This document shows positions 9,320 through 19,616 of a stretch of DNA of 64,000 nt, piece by piece. This DNA is from Paraburkholderia sp. PGU19 (GTDB taxonomy: Bacteria > Pseudomonadota > Gammaproteobacteria > Burkholderiales > Burkholderiaceae), in assembly GCF_013426915.1 (NCBI RefSeq), contig NZ_AP023179.1, positions 2,914,001 through 2,978,000 on the forward strand. Reading direction: 5' to 3'. Numbering within the stretch: position 1 is the stretch's first letter; every line of letters begins with the position of its first letter. Under the pieces are notes generated by a model. It saw only the letters and a program-made list of their open reading frames with translations, was not told the DNA's origin and searched no databases. The position numbers and the translations under genes are program-made.

Positions 9320-9601
9320 TTGGGTTGGGCGGAGATCTGTCATCCATTTCATCCGCTTAAGGGCCAACGCTTTCCGGTGCTGAAGAGGCGACGCGTCTCG
9401 GGTATCGAAACGCTGATCGTGGGTCACGCAAAGCGCGGTAGTTTCAGCATTCCCCGCGAATGGACCGATTGGGGCTCGCCGGTTGCCGATCCGCAGGCCC
9501 CGGCATGCTACTTCGATCCCGGCATGCTGCTGGATCTGGTTGCCCTGATCGAGCAGATCACCGCGTCAACTTCTACGAACTCGCCGATCAAGGGAGCTTG
9601 A
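9320..9601 (+). CDS. DUF5372-like small protein of the serine-recombinase element
   Basis: About 93 residues from TTG at 9320; the true start may differ because the frame opens close to the element end. The sequence HPFHPLKGQRFPVLKRRR near the start, IPREWTDWGSPVADP in the middle, and a leucine-rich LLDLVALIEQI tail match the small proteins that regularly precede DUF6788 and recombinase genes in such elements. The function is unknown; a role beside the recombinase is only inferred from constant co-occurrence. It is followed after 52 bases by the DUF6788-like gene. Confidence 0.7.
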   Translation: MGWAEICHPFHPLKGQRFPVLKRRRVSGIETLIVGHAKRGSFSIPREWTDWGSPVADPQAPACYFDPGMLLDLVALIEQITASTSTNSPIKGA

Positions 9602-9653
9602 TCAATGAACATTCGTGACCTACTATCAGACCAGTTAATTATGTGGTCTGACA

Positions 9654-9986
9654 ATGGAAGATATTCCGTCGTCCACCCTCCGCAAACGACGCGCCGAATT
9701 ACTGCGGCAAATGCCGGCTCTGGACTCGCTGCTCAGGGGCTCTCTCATCGAACGCTACAAGCGCTGTGGCAAACCCGGCTGCAAGTGCGCGGATGGCCCA
9801 GGTCATGGCCCCAAGTACTACCTCTCCGTGAGCTTCCCAGGTCGTCGTCCGCAAATGGATTACGTGCCACAGGCCGATCACGCCGACGTCGTCGAGCGCC
9901 TGGCGAGTTTTCACCGGGTGCGCGAGATCATCGAAGAGATCTGCGAGATCAACCGCGAACTGTTACGTCGCCGCGAGGCACTCTAA
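9654..9986 (+). CDS. DUF6788-like protein of the serine-recombinase element
   Basis: 110 residues. The conserved core is YKRCGKPGCKCADGPGHGPKYYLS (residues about 35-58), whose CGKPGCKC segment looks like a small metal-binding knuckle. A helical C-terminus follows (VVERLASFHRVREIIEEICEINREL). Proteins of this pattern lie directly upstream of large serine recombinases in many proteobacterial elements. I infer an accessory DNA-binding role without proof. It ends 9 bases before the GTG of the next small ORF. Confidence 0.75.
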   Translation: MEDIPSSTLRKRRAELLRQMPALDSLLRGSLIERYKRCGKPGCKCADGPGHGPKYYLSVSFPGRRPQMDYVPQADHADVVERLASFHRVREIIEEICEINRELLRRREAL

Positions 9987-9995
9987 GGAGACCCG

Positions 9996-10673
9996 GTGAG
10001 CCAGCCTCTGCCGCTCACCATCTCCATCGATCCGCATCTTGCCGGCGTGCTCATCGCCAACATGCTCGAGGCCTGGCTTGTCGCCGGGTTCGACCCGGCG
10101 CCGATCGAGGAGACCGCCGATGAACCCCAAGATCACGCAACAGCATCACAGCAAACCGGCGTACATCTATATCCGCCAGTCGACGCTGGCTCAGGTACGC
10201 CACCATCACGAGAGTACCGAGCGCCAGTATGCGTTGAAGGACAAGGCGCTGGCACTGGGCTGGCCAAAGACCGCGATCCGCACGCTGGACCGGGACCTCG
10301 GTCAGTCGGGCGCACAGATGGCGGGGCGCGAGGACTTCAAGACGCTCGTAGCGGATGTCTCGATGGGACAGGTGGGCGCGGTGTTTGCCTTGGAGGTGTC
10401 ACGCCTGGCACGCTCGAATCTGGACTGGCACCGGCTGCTGGAGTTGTGCGCGCTCACTCATACGTTGGTTATCGACGCCGACGGCTGTTACGACCCTGGC
10501 GACTTCAACGACGGGCTGTTGCTGGGCCTCAAGGGAACGATGGCACAGGCGGAGCTACATTTCTTGCGCGGGCGCCTCCAGGGAGGCAAGCTCAACAAGG
10601 CGCAGAAGGGAGAATTGCGGTTTCCTCTCCCTGTCGGCCTGTGTTACGACGATCAAGGGCGCATCGTCCTTGA
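9996..10673 (+). CDS. Possible small protein preceding and overlapping the recombinase gene
   Basis: GTG at 9996 is preceded by AAGGAG at a good distance. The first about 45 residues (ISIDPHLAGVLIANMLEAWLVAG then FDPAPIEE) look like real coding sequence. After 10120 the frame runs inside the recombinase gene and turns low-complexity, so the functional part is probably only the N-terminal segment, possibly acting as a translational lead for the recombinase. The alternative is that it is not a gene at all. Confidence 0.35.
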   Translation: MSQPLPLTISIDPHLAGVLIANMLEAWLVAGFDPAPIEETADEPQDHATASQQTGVHLYPPVDAGSGTPPSREYRAPVCVEGQGAGTGLAKDRDPHAGPGPRSVGRTDGGARGLQDARSGCLDGTGGRGVCLGGVTPGTLESGLAPAAGVVRAHSYVGYRRRRLLRPWRLQRRAVAGPQGNDGTGGATFLARAPPGRQAQQGAEGRIAVSSPCRPVLRRSRAHRP

Positions 10674-12171
10674 TCCCGACGACGAGGTGCGCGGCGCCGT
10701 TCAGCTGGCGTTTCGTCTGTTTCGTGAAACCGGTAGCGCGTACGGCGTCGTCAAGCGCTTTGCCGAAGATGGTCTGCGGTTTCCCAGGCGCGCGTACGGC
10801 GGAGCCTGGGCAGGCCAGATCATCTGGGGGCAACTCAGTCATGAACGCGTGCGAGGGCTGATCAAGAACCCGTCTTACGCGGGCGTCTATGTCTTTGGAC
10901 GCTACCAGTATCGCAAGCACATTACGCCCCAAGGGGATGTGCGCACGCACATGAAGGCGGTACCAAAGGCACAATGGCGCGTTCATCTGCCGGAACATCA
11001 CGAGGGATACATTACCCCGGATGAATTCGAGCAGAATCAGGAGCGCCTGGCACGCAATCGCACTAACGGTGAAGGAAACTTGCTGAACGGTGCAGCTCGT
11101 GAAGGACTCGCGTTGCTTCAGGGCCTGCTGGTGTGCGGCTGCTGCGGCCGGGCAGTCACGGTACGCTACCAGGGGAACGGCGGCATTTATCCGGTCTATG
11201 TGTGCAACTGGCGGCGCCGTGAAGGTCTGGCAACCCGGGACTGCATGAGCGTGCGCAGCAACCTGCTCGACGCCGCGATCAGCGACGCGGTGATCAATGC
11301 GCTACGCCCGGCCGAGCTCGAACTCGCCCTGACGGCGCTGAAGGAACTTGAGCAACGTGATCAGGCCATCATGCGTCAGTGGCACATGCGCATCGAGCGA
11401 GCCGAATACGAGGCCGCGCTTGCCGAACGACGCTATCAGGAATGCGATCCTGCCAACCGTCTGGTTGCGGGCACCCTCGAGCGGCGCTGGAACGACGCGT
11501 TGCTTCGCGTCGAGTCGATCAGGACGGAAGCCACTCAATTCCAGAGCCAGAAAGCACGCGTTGTCACGGCGGAGCGGAGGGCCCAGATCCTTGCGCTGGC
11601 CTGTGATCTGCCGCGCCTGTGGGGCGCACCAACGACCGCTTCGAAGGAGCGCAAGCGGATGCTGCGACTGCTCATCCGCGACATCACCGTAGAGAAATTG
11701 TCCGGGCAACGGCAGTTCGTCTTGCATGTGCGTTGGCAAGGCGGCGTCTGCACCGACATCACCGTCAATCTGCCCAAGCCACGTCCCGAAGCGATACGCT
11801 ATCCGGCGGAGACCGTCGAGCAGGTCCGCCAGGCAGCGCGAAGTATGTCCGATCCGCAAATCGTCGCACGCTTCAATCAGGCGGGGCTCCGCAGTCCTTA
11901 CGGCAAACCCTTTACGCTCGCGATGATCAAATGGATCCGCTTCAGGTATGGGATTGCGCCGGCCTGCCTGACGCGTCCTGACGAATTCACCGTGCAGCAA
12001 CTCGCCAGTCGATTGCAGGTGAGCACGTACGTCGTCTATTACTGGATCGACCGCCGTGTCGTCGAAGCACGCAAGATCGACGGCCGGGGAGCGTGGTGGA
12101 TCACCCTGGACGCCGCGAAAGAGCATCAGCTTCAGAACTGGATCCGCAATTCAGGACATCTGCAACCCTAG
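10120..12171 (+). CDS. Large serine recombinase (resolvase/invertase N-terminal, recombinase and zinc-ribbon domains)
   Basis: 683 residues from ATG at 10120 (GAGGAG ribosome site). The N-terminal resolvase domain begins AYIYIRQSTLAQ, with the nucleophile serine in the Y-x-R-x-S motif, and FALEVSRLARSNLDWHRLL carries the catalytic arginines. The recombinase domain (about 165-290) includes RGLIKNPSYAGVYVFGR. The zinc ribbon has CGCCGRAV and a second cysteine pair, and is followed by a long helical C-terminus. It should excise and insert the surrounding element at a short core. The domain set is complete, so activity is plausible. It is the last gene of the element, ending 41 bases from its right edge. 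Confidence 0.93.
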   Translation: MNPKITQQHHSKPAYIYIRQSTLAQVRHHHESTERQYALKDKALALGWPKTAIRTLDRDLGQSGAQMAGREDFKTLVADVSMGQVGAVFALEVSRLARSNLDWHRLLELCALTHTLVIDADGCYDPGDFNDGLLLGLKGTMAQAELHFLRGRLQGGKLNKAQKGELRFPLPVGLCYDDQGRIVLDPDDEVRGAVQLAFRLFRETGSAYGVVKRFAEDGLRFPRRAYGGAWAGQIIWGQLSHERVRGLIKNPSYAGVYVFGRYQYRKHITPQGDVRTHMKAVPKAQWRVHLPEHHEGYITPDEFEQNQERLARNRTNGEGNLLNGAAREGLALLQGLLVCGCCGRAVTVRYQGNGGIYPVYVCNWRRREGLATRDCMSVRSNLLDAAISDAVINALRPAELELALTALKELEQRDQAIMRQWHMRIERAEYEAALAERRYQECDPANRLVAGTLERRWNDALLRVESIRTEATQFQSQKARVVTAERRAQILALACDLPRLWGAPTTASKERKRMLRLLIRDITVEKLSGQRQFVLHVRWQGGVCTDITVNLPKPRPEAIRYPAETVEQVRQAARSMSDPQIVARFNQAGLRSPYGKPFTLAMIKWIRFRYGIAPACLTRPDEFTVQQLASRLQVSTYVVYYWIDRRVVEARKIDGRGAWWITLDAAKEHQLQNWIRNSGHLQP

Positions 12172-12212
12172 CAGTCCAACATTCAACTGTGAGAGGTGCA
12201 TCATGAGATCGC

Positions 12213-12584
12213 CGTCGGAATACCGAGCTTGCGCACGCCCCCTCCATCCGGCTTGGGTATCTCGACCCGTCTCACAGGTTGTGGTTGGTAGGTTCCCTCG
12301 AGCAGTGAGGCCCCTATCGTCGGCCAATGCTCCCGCAGGTACGCCGGTAATGCCTGAACCGTCATGCCGTCCACGCCCGGTGCACCCTTGTTCGCTTTCA
12401 CACGCTTCAACGCCTGCTTCAGGTTCTCCCTTTCGCAGACTTCTTCCATCAGTCGGTCACAAGCCGACGGGCTTTCAGGCTCGGGGTTCGCCGCCACAGG
12501 TTCAGCCCCTCGATCTGCGGCCCTCGGGGCTTCACCCCTGCCTCCGCTGCCGAGGACGCGATGCGTTTTCTGCTGCGCTCCCAT
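12213..12584 (-). pseudogene. ltrA: Group II intron reverse transcriptase/maturase, N-terminal part
   Basis: The first 124 codons of the maturase (start ATG 12584) contain DRLMEEVCERENLKQALKRV and the RT-0/RT-1 motifs KGAPGVDGMT and PVRRVEIPKPDGGGVRKLGIP. The native reading stops at GIPTA, where the serine-recombinase element begins; three foreign codons and a stop follow. Together with the piece at 8280-9275 it makes a normal class C maturase of about 455 residues. Confidence 0.87.
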
Positions 12585-13000
12585 GTCGAGTTCTCCGGCT
12601 TACTCGCCGCTCCTTTCCGTTCAGGCCTTCAGGCATAACCACCGCCCTACTATGCCTTCTGCTGACTCCTGCGCGGTGGTCAACGGCCCTTGCGGGCCGC
12701 TCAGTCCTGATTCCAGGACGCCGCGCAGGCCTCCCGAGGTAAGCCCAACCGCCTTCACCACACACCTGCCAGATCTACCACCCCAGCCCTTGATGGTCGT
12801 GGACTTCGCGATCAATGGCTCGCTCGTCCGACTGGGTAGGCCTCGTATCTGGTTTCTGTTCGTCAGGTCGTGGCTTTGCTACACGCTTCCTTCAGACCCC
12901 GCCTCACGACGACGCCCTTGCGTTTCACTAGCCCTTCACCACCATCAGGTTGGGCAGGGGACTCTCACCCCCAAGCTGTTGGGCATGCTCGGCACACCAT

Positions 13001-13030
13001 AAAAAAACCCGCATCTCTGCGGGTTTTTCT
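13001..13030 (-). terminator. groEL Rho-independent terminator (intron insertion site)
   Basis: A 6-bp G/C stem CCCGCA/TGCGGG (13008-13013 with 13018-13023) is followed on the minus strand by a run of seven T. It lies 62 bases after the groEL stop. The class C intron begins three bases after the T run. Confidence 0.9.
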
Positions 13031-13091
13031 TTTTGGCACGAGAAGCGCACCTCGCGGCGCGCCTCCCACATGCATTCCAGTTACCTGGAAA

Positions 13092-14735
<1,644 letters not shown>

Positions 14736-14775
14736 CTAACTCCTTGAATTCTTGAGAATGAACCGGGACAAGTGA

Positions 14776-15066
14776 TTACTTGTTGACAACGGCCATGATG
14801 TCTTCTTCGCGCATCACGAGCAGTTCGTTGCCGTCGACCTTGACGGTCTGGCCTGCGTACTTGCCGAACAGGACGCGATCGCCGACCTTGACGTCGAGCG
14901 CGATCAGGGCGCCCTTGTCGTCACGCTTGCCCGGGCCGACTGCCAGGATTTCGCCTTGATCCGGCTTTTCTGCTGCGGCTTCGGGGATCACGATTCCCGA
15001 CGCGGTCTTGGTTTCCTGATCCAGACGCTTGACGATCACGCGATCATGCAAAGGACGAAGGTTCAT
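14776..15066 (-). CDS. groS: Co-chaperonin GroES (10 kDa)
   Basis: 96 residues, the standard length. [18 protein letters not shown] at the start, the mobile loop [18 protein letters not shown], and the [12 protein letters not shown] core with C-terminal [10 protein letters not shown] are all conserved. It caps the GroEL ring. It is the first gene of the groESL operon, 73 bases downstream of the CIRCE operator. Confidence 0.98.
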   Translation of the reverse strand: MNLRPLHDRVIVKRLDQETKTASGIVIPEAAAEKPDQGEILAVGPGKRDDKGALIALDVKVGDRVLFGKYAGQTVKVDGNELLVMREEDIMAVVNK

Positions 15067-15139
15067 GGATAGATCCTCTCTTGATTGGGACTGAAGAACG
15101 CTGAGGTATGCCGGCTGGCGCCGCCAACCAGCGGAGTTG

Positions 15140-15166
15140 TTAGCACTCTCGTGCGGTGAGTGCTAA
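15140..15166 (-). promoter_or_regulatory. CIRCE operator (HrcA binding site)
   Basis: A perfect 9-9-9 inverted repeat, TTAGCACTC-N9-GAGTGCTAA, directly upstream of groES. HrcA represses groESL through this element and is released by heat or unfolded protein. Confidence 0.97.
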
Positions 15167-15194
15167 TTATATGGACGGGGAGTTACAAATTCAA
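15166..15194 (-). promoter_or_regulatory. groESL sigma-70 type promoter
   Basis: On the minus strand TTGAAT (15189-15194) and TATAAT (15166-15171) are spaced by 17 bases. The -10 box touches the CIRCE repeat, so HrcA would cover the start region. Confidence 0.75.
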
Positions 15195-16052
15195 GAAGGA
15201 AGAGGTACGTGTCGAGATTCGCCTAACTTTGAACTTTGTTCACTTAAGTTTGGATTCGCAACCCGCATCCGAGTCCCGGATGCCGAGTTTTTTCGTATAA
15301 AAATCAATTACTTAGAATAAAACGTTCTGGTGTCGTGCGTAGAGCACGACACCGAGTCATCTTGGCGGCATCACTCGTAAATCTTAGTGATCAACGTCAC
15401 TTCAGGGTAAACCCCCCGGAACAGATCACAGTCCTCGGTCACGCCCCCGGAATGCGACAAGATCGCGCCATCCTTTCGCTCTCCGCAACCAGCCTTTCTG
15501 ACTGTAAGCTCTATATCGGAAACCTTTTCCCCTCAGACAAATTCATCTCAAGGCACTACCAAGCTGCTCGGGTTCACCCACAGTGGCGCTGATGCTCCCC
15601 GCGTCCGATTGGGTGCGGCACTGACCTGCACCCACTCGGCAGAAAGTTCAGCGTTAAATGGACCGAACTCCCAATAGTTCAAGGTAAAGTGAACCGCGTG
15701 TGCAACGTTAAATGACTATATCTGCTGCAAGGCCTTATACCGAAGACGTGCGCAGTTCAACGTTGGATGAACTTCGACAGTACGGGCGTAATCGGGGACC
15801 CAATGCTTCGTGCCGGATACTTCGTTCGCTGAACCTTTGGTCCGGGCAACGCCAGCCCAACATCCATTTTATCGTTTAATAACAGTGCGTTATAAGCGGG
15901 ACCCGGAAACTACGGAATTCGACTGGGTGTTGGCTTTCGTGATGCTCACTTTACGCTGGCCCCGTACCGTTGAGCACACCCAGGGAAAACTTGGATCAAA
16001 CGTTCCTCATCGGCACAGACCAAGACTACGTCGCGCCAACCCCGAGATGATG
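15195..16052 (+). other. Non-coding stretch between groESL and the glycan region
   Basis: About 860 bases. Short open frames exist on both strands, but none has a convincing start, ribosome site or recognisable protein. I see no tRNA, repeat array or mobile element. It probably marks the edge of the imported glycan region. Confidence 0.5.
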
Positions 16053-18213
16053 CTATTTCGGCGTCGACTTGCATACACCAGGAGTACTCGAGGCACCGGC
16101 ATCGTAGACGGAGAATTCGCCGCTTTGAAAGGCGACCTGCGCGTTCCCAGCGTCCCAGCGGCGCTGTGACCTATCGCTCCGGATATACCAGCGAATGCCG
16201 CTTCGACGCATGGTTTCGCATGCAGAGGTCCAGTCCACGCTCTGAACAATTTGATCGATCTGCCGAAGGCGCATGTTCGCCAACGTAGCGGATGCCCCGC
16301 CCTTGCGCGCCAGCAAATCTGTGCGACTCAGGTACGCGGGCACGTCGGAAAGACTAACGAGTTCGACGAGCGGACCTGCCAATGGATCTTTGACGGGATC
16401 GCCCGCCATCGCCAAGGTGTCTCCCGGCTTTGAGTTATTGCGTATGAAACTGGCGACTTGAGCTAGTCCAGGTGTTATCTTCAGGTTATAGAAATGATTC
16501 GCCCAATCCATATACTCGACCGTTGGCTCACCTGGATTGATGTTTTTGCCGAGGACCATTGTCGCCGCGATCGCCCCCACGAAAGCGATCCAACCACCCC
16601 AACGCCTGCCTCCCGTATTAAGTTCGATGCTCCCGCCAATTTGGACGAGCCTTGCAATGACCCAGACTCCGATCAACACGTAGAGCAAGATGAAATGCCG
16701 TTGTTTGTACTCGGAAGCATCGCTTGCCGCGGGAATCGGAGCGATTAGCCAAAGCAGCGCGAAGCTGCCACACAATAAAAGTGGCAACAGGTCGATCGCT
16801 TCACCACGCCTCGATTGACACCACCAAGCCGCGACAATTGGATATGCGATCAGAAAACCGCCGAGCGCAGCAGCAAGCATCATGCTTATGCCAACCAGCA
16901 GAGCGAGCCCATAGGAGTGAGTTGCCAGCGATTCGAAAAACAGCCGAAGATGCTCGGGGCCGTTTCGTAACATAGCATCAATAGCGACAACGGGCTCAAC
17001 GAGACTGATCCACAAAGCGCGGATTGCGGGCAAGGCAATCAGCACGGCAACCGCTAGCGCCGTAAGCGAAACCACACTCCATAACACGCGCCGACGCGAC
17101 TGGCCTTGCGTCTTGGCCAAGATTGCCACGCCGACCATTGCGGGACAAAGCAGCAAGAAGAAGTGAACCCGTATCAGAAAGAGCAGCGCAAGCAGAAGAA
17201 ACGCAGCGAATAACGGCAACGAGTCGTTCTTGCGCAAGCTGTACATGAGACACGCGCATCCCACTAATGAGACGCCGAGCGCGTACCCGGAACCGGGGCG
17301 GTAACAAGCAGCCAATGGAATCCATAGAATCCGTTGTACATCCCGTAATGCGATGCGTCCGGCAAAATCGCGATGGCGAGGACCGCAACCAGAGCGGCAC
17401 CTTCGCCAGCCAGTTCGGCCGCAAATGCATACGTTCCAAGTGCAGCAATCAGCAACCCGAATGGGAGCAAAACAGCGGTCGCCAAACCCAGTCCGGGCAG
17501 CCCCGTCGACGGAAGCAATGCGGCCGGGAGCATGAACGGCCCATAATGGTAGAAAGGACGACGGGCGTCCGCTAAAAAAATGTCACCGCGGGTAAGCGCC
17601 AGAGGATCACCGAACGAAGCGATAACGGTGCCATGTAGATAGAGATCCAACCAGCCCGGCAATGCCGCCCCAAAGGCGCAGTGGGCAAGAACCCAGCGAC
17701 GTCGCGGCTAAAGTAACCACACAACAGCGCAAAGCCGACTGTTGCACCGATATCGAGCCAGTTGCCCGATTGGGCTATTGGTCGCGGGGGCCAAACCAAC
17801 CACACCAGCACCACTGCCGCGCTCCACACTATGAACGCGGTTTGCGCTGACAATGTACCGATAATTGTCAGTGCAAATATGGCGATCGAAGTCGCTGCCG
17901 TCCCGGTCACGAAAGCGGCAGGTAGCCAAGCAACCAACGAAGTCACGCGCATCCGCGACAATATCCATTCGCCGCAAGCCGTCACGCACAACGCGCCAAC
18001 AAACGGCACGCTCAAGACCCTCAAATTTATCAGCGCACCGGCATGTACAGCGAGAGCGTCGATGAACCCCCCAATGACGGCGGCAAACAGGACATGCTTC
18101 ACGGCAGTAATCGGATTTGTATGATGACCTGAGGACGAAGACTGCTGTTTGCTACCGAAGGCACCGACAAGCAAAGCTAGTCCTCCAAAAGCCAGCCAAA
18201 ATGCGAGGCACAT
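16053..18213 (-). pseudogene. Polytopic membrane protein (GT-C glycosyltransferase-like), two frameshifts
   Basis: Three consecutive frames together give one protein of roughly 710 residues with about a dozen hydrophobic segments and a soluble C-terminal part. The first break is near 17660-17670 (in a TTTGGGG run); the second is near 17275-17290. The motif FYHYGPFMLPAALLPSTG after a short luminal loop, and the final soluble domain with DWTSACETMRRSGIRWYIR, suggest a GT-C-like glycosyltransferase or a membrane protein of a glycan pathway. It is the last gene of the glycan operon direction, 136 bases behind the aminotransferase. Two single-base errors in assembly could also explain the breaks. 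Confidence 0.68.
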
Positions 18214-18349
18214 TTTTGATGGCGATTACCTCAACGACTTTGCATACTTTGTCGCAAAGGATGCGTAATCCGCACCAAATCTTATCCTATAGGGACCGGA
18301 TCGATCACCACCTATTCGTTAGAAATGCTCGATCGCGTTAAAGGGCACA

Positions 18350-19585
18350 CTAGGCATTGCCCGTCAGCGCCCTTTCCAGCGTTGATACTACGTACTGCTG
18401 CTCAGAGTCGCTTAAGCCAATCCACATGGGAAGTCGAATGAGCCGCGACGAAATATCGATCGTGACAGGCAAGTCCCCGTGTGCTCGGCCGAAGGATCGG
18501 CCAGCGGGCGAGGAGTGCAGCGGAACGTAGTGAAATACTGCGCCGACCCCCGCTTCTTTCAGTCGCTGCAGCACAGACTGCCGATCGATATCCGCCGCTA
18601 CGAGAATTTGATACATGTGCGCGTTGTGCTCGCATTCCACCGGGATAACCGGACGACGTAGCAACCCTCGGCGTTCAAGTGGTGCAAGTAGTACGTTATA
18701 GGTATTCCACAGAGCGAGCCGCTCCGAGGTCAACCAGTCTGCTTCGAGCAATTGCGCCCAGAGAAAGCTTGCGGATAGCTCACTTGGAAGAAATGAACTG
18801 CCGCTCGATTGCCACGTGTACTTATCTACTTCCCCTCTATAAAAGCGGCTCCGGTCCGTGCCCTTCTCCCTGATGATCTCTGCTGACGTTGCAAACGCAG
18901 GATCATTGATGATCAGCGCACCTCCTTCTCCGCAAATCACATTCTTCGTCTCGTGGAAGCTATATGCCCCTAGTTGCCCAATGCTGCCAAGCGCACGGCC
19001 CTTGTATCTTGCCATCACGCCTTGTGCGGCATCTTCGACGACATAAAGACTATGCTTTTTGGCGATGGCCATCAGCGTATCCATTTCGCAACCGACACCG
19101 GCGTAATGGACCGGGACAATCGCCTTTGTTCGCTCCGTAATCGCGTCCTCGACGAGACCCTCATCCAGATTGAACGTATCTGTCCGAACGTCCACAAAGA
19201 CCGGCACACCGCCGCGAAGAACGAATGCGTTGGCCGTCGAGACGAACGTGTACGACGGCATAATGATTTCATCGCCAGGAGCAATTTCAAGTAATAGCGC
19301 CGCCATTTCCAGAGCGGCGGTACATGAATGCGTGAGCAGGGTCTTTGCGGCATTAGTTCGCTCGCTCATCCATTGATGACATCTCTGTGTGAATACACCG
19401 TCCCCAGCCAGATGCCCAGCGCCGTGTGCTTGCGCCATGTAGTGCAACTCTCGTCCCGTCATGTAAGGGCGATTAAACGGGATACTAGCTTTCGGGGCGC
19501 CATCTCCGGACGCGTCATGGTCTGCATGCGATTGCATATCTACGTCGCTGGCCATCAAAGGAATTTCAGTACGTGGTGCATTCAT
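18350..19585 (-). CDS. wecE: dTDP-4-amino-4,6-dideoxygalactose transaminase-like (DegT/DnrJ/EryC1, WecE type)
   Basis: 411 residues. The PLP-dependent sugar aminotransferase fold is shown by IPFNRPYMTGRELHYM (WecE/RffA signature, from residue 35), the cofactor aspartate in VVEDAAQGV (D185) and the Schiff-base lysine in YSFHETKNV (K214). The WecE group makes TDP-Fuc4N (4-amino-4,6-dideoxygalactose) from the 4-keto sugar. Compared with WecE it has an extra about 33-residue polar N-terminus; a later start at 19537 is possible. It is the sugar-forming enzyme of the operon; rmlA/rmlB for the TDP-sugar precursor are not in the window. Confidence 0.9.
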   Translation of the reverse strand: MNAPRTEIPLMASDVDMQSHADHDASGDGAPKASIPFNRPYMTGRELHYMAQAHGAGHLAGDGVFTQRCHQWMSERTNAAKTLLTHSCTAALEMAALLLEIAPGDEIIMPSYTFVSTANAFVLRGGVPVFVDVRTDTFNLDEGLVEDAITERTKAIVPVHYAGVGCEMDTLMAIAKKHSLYVVEDAAQGVMARYKGRALGSIGQLGAYSFHETKNVICGEGGALIINDPAFATSAEIIREKGTDRSRFYRGEVDKYTWQSSGSSFLPSELSASFLWAQLLEADWLTSERLALWNTYNVLLAPLERRGLLRRPVIPVECEHNAHMYQILVAADIDRQSVLQRLKEAGVGAVFHYVPLHSSPAGRSFGRAHGDLPVTIDISSRLIRLPMWIGLSDSEQQYVVSTLERALTGNA

Positions 19586-19616
19586 TTTGGGTCACACCTT
19601 GGCTACGTTGATCATG

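Larger units (their letters stand above)
9276..12212 (+). mobile_element. Large serine recombinase transposable element inside the intron maturase gene
   Basis: Both junctions can be read because the intron ORF must be continuous. Left, the native CCTGTCGAG is followed by CGC and then foreign sequence. Right, foreign sequence is followed by CGC and then native CGTCGGAATACC. Only CGC (9273-9275 and 12210-12212) is shared, so insertion duplicated at most 2-3 bases. That matches serine recombinase crossover at a central dinucleotide, not transposase-type target duplication. Cargo: a DUF5372-like gene, a DUF6788-like gene, a possible small overlapping ORF and the recombinase, all on the plus strand. 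The length is 2937 bp. Confidence 0.85.
8191..12997 (-). mobile_element. Group II intron (class C-like), interrupted by a serine-recombinase element
   Basis: On the minus strand the 5' end reads GTGTGCC at 12997, immediately after the groEL Rho-independent terminator. The 3' end has a 34-base domain V hairpin (8231-8264, beginning GAGCCG) and domain VI ending in TATCCCGAT at 8191. Between them lies a split reverse transcriptase/maturase gene without an HNH domain. Subtracting the 2937-bp inserted element gives about 1.87 kb, normal for this class. Class C introns are known to insert just downstream of terminator hairpins, which matches the site exactly. The ends are read from motif resemblance, not from an intron-less copy. 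Confidence 0.8.

Noticed and set aside
10555..12126. Minus-strand frames over the serine recombinase
   Set aside because: Antisense shadows; no start sites or motifs.
15335..16169. Two plus-strand frames of 85 and 119 residues
   Set aside because: No ribosome site, no similarity, irregular composition; treated as non-coding.
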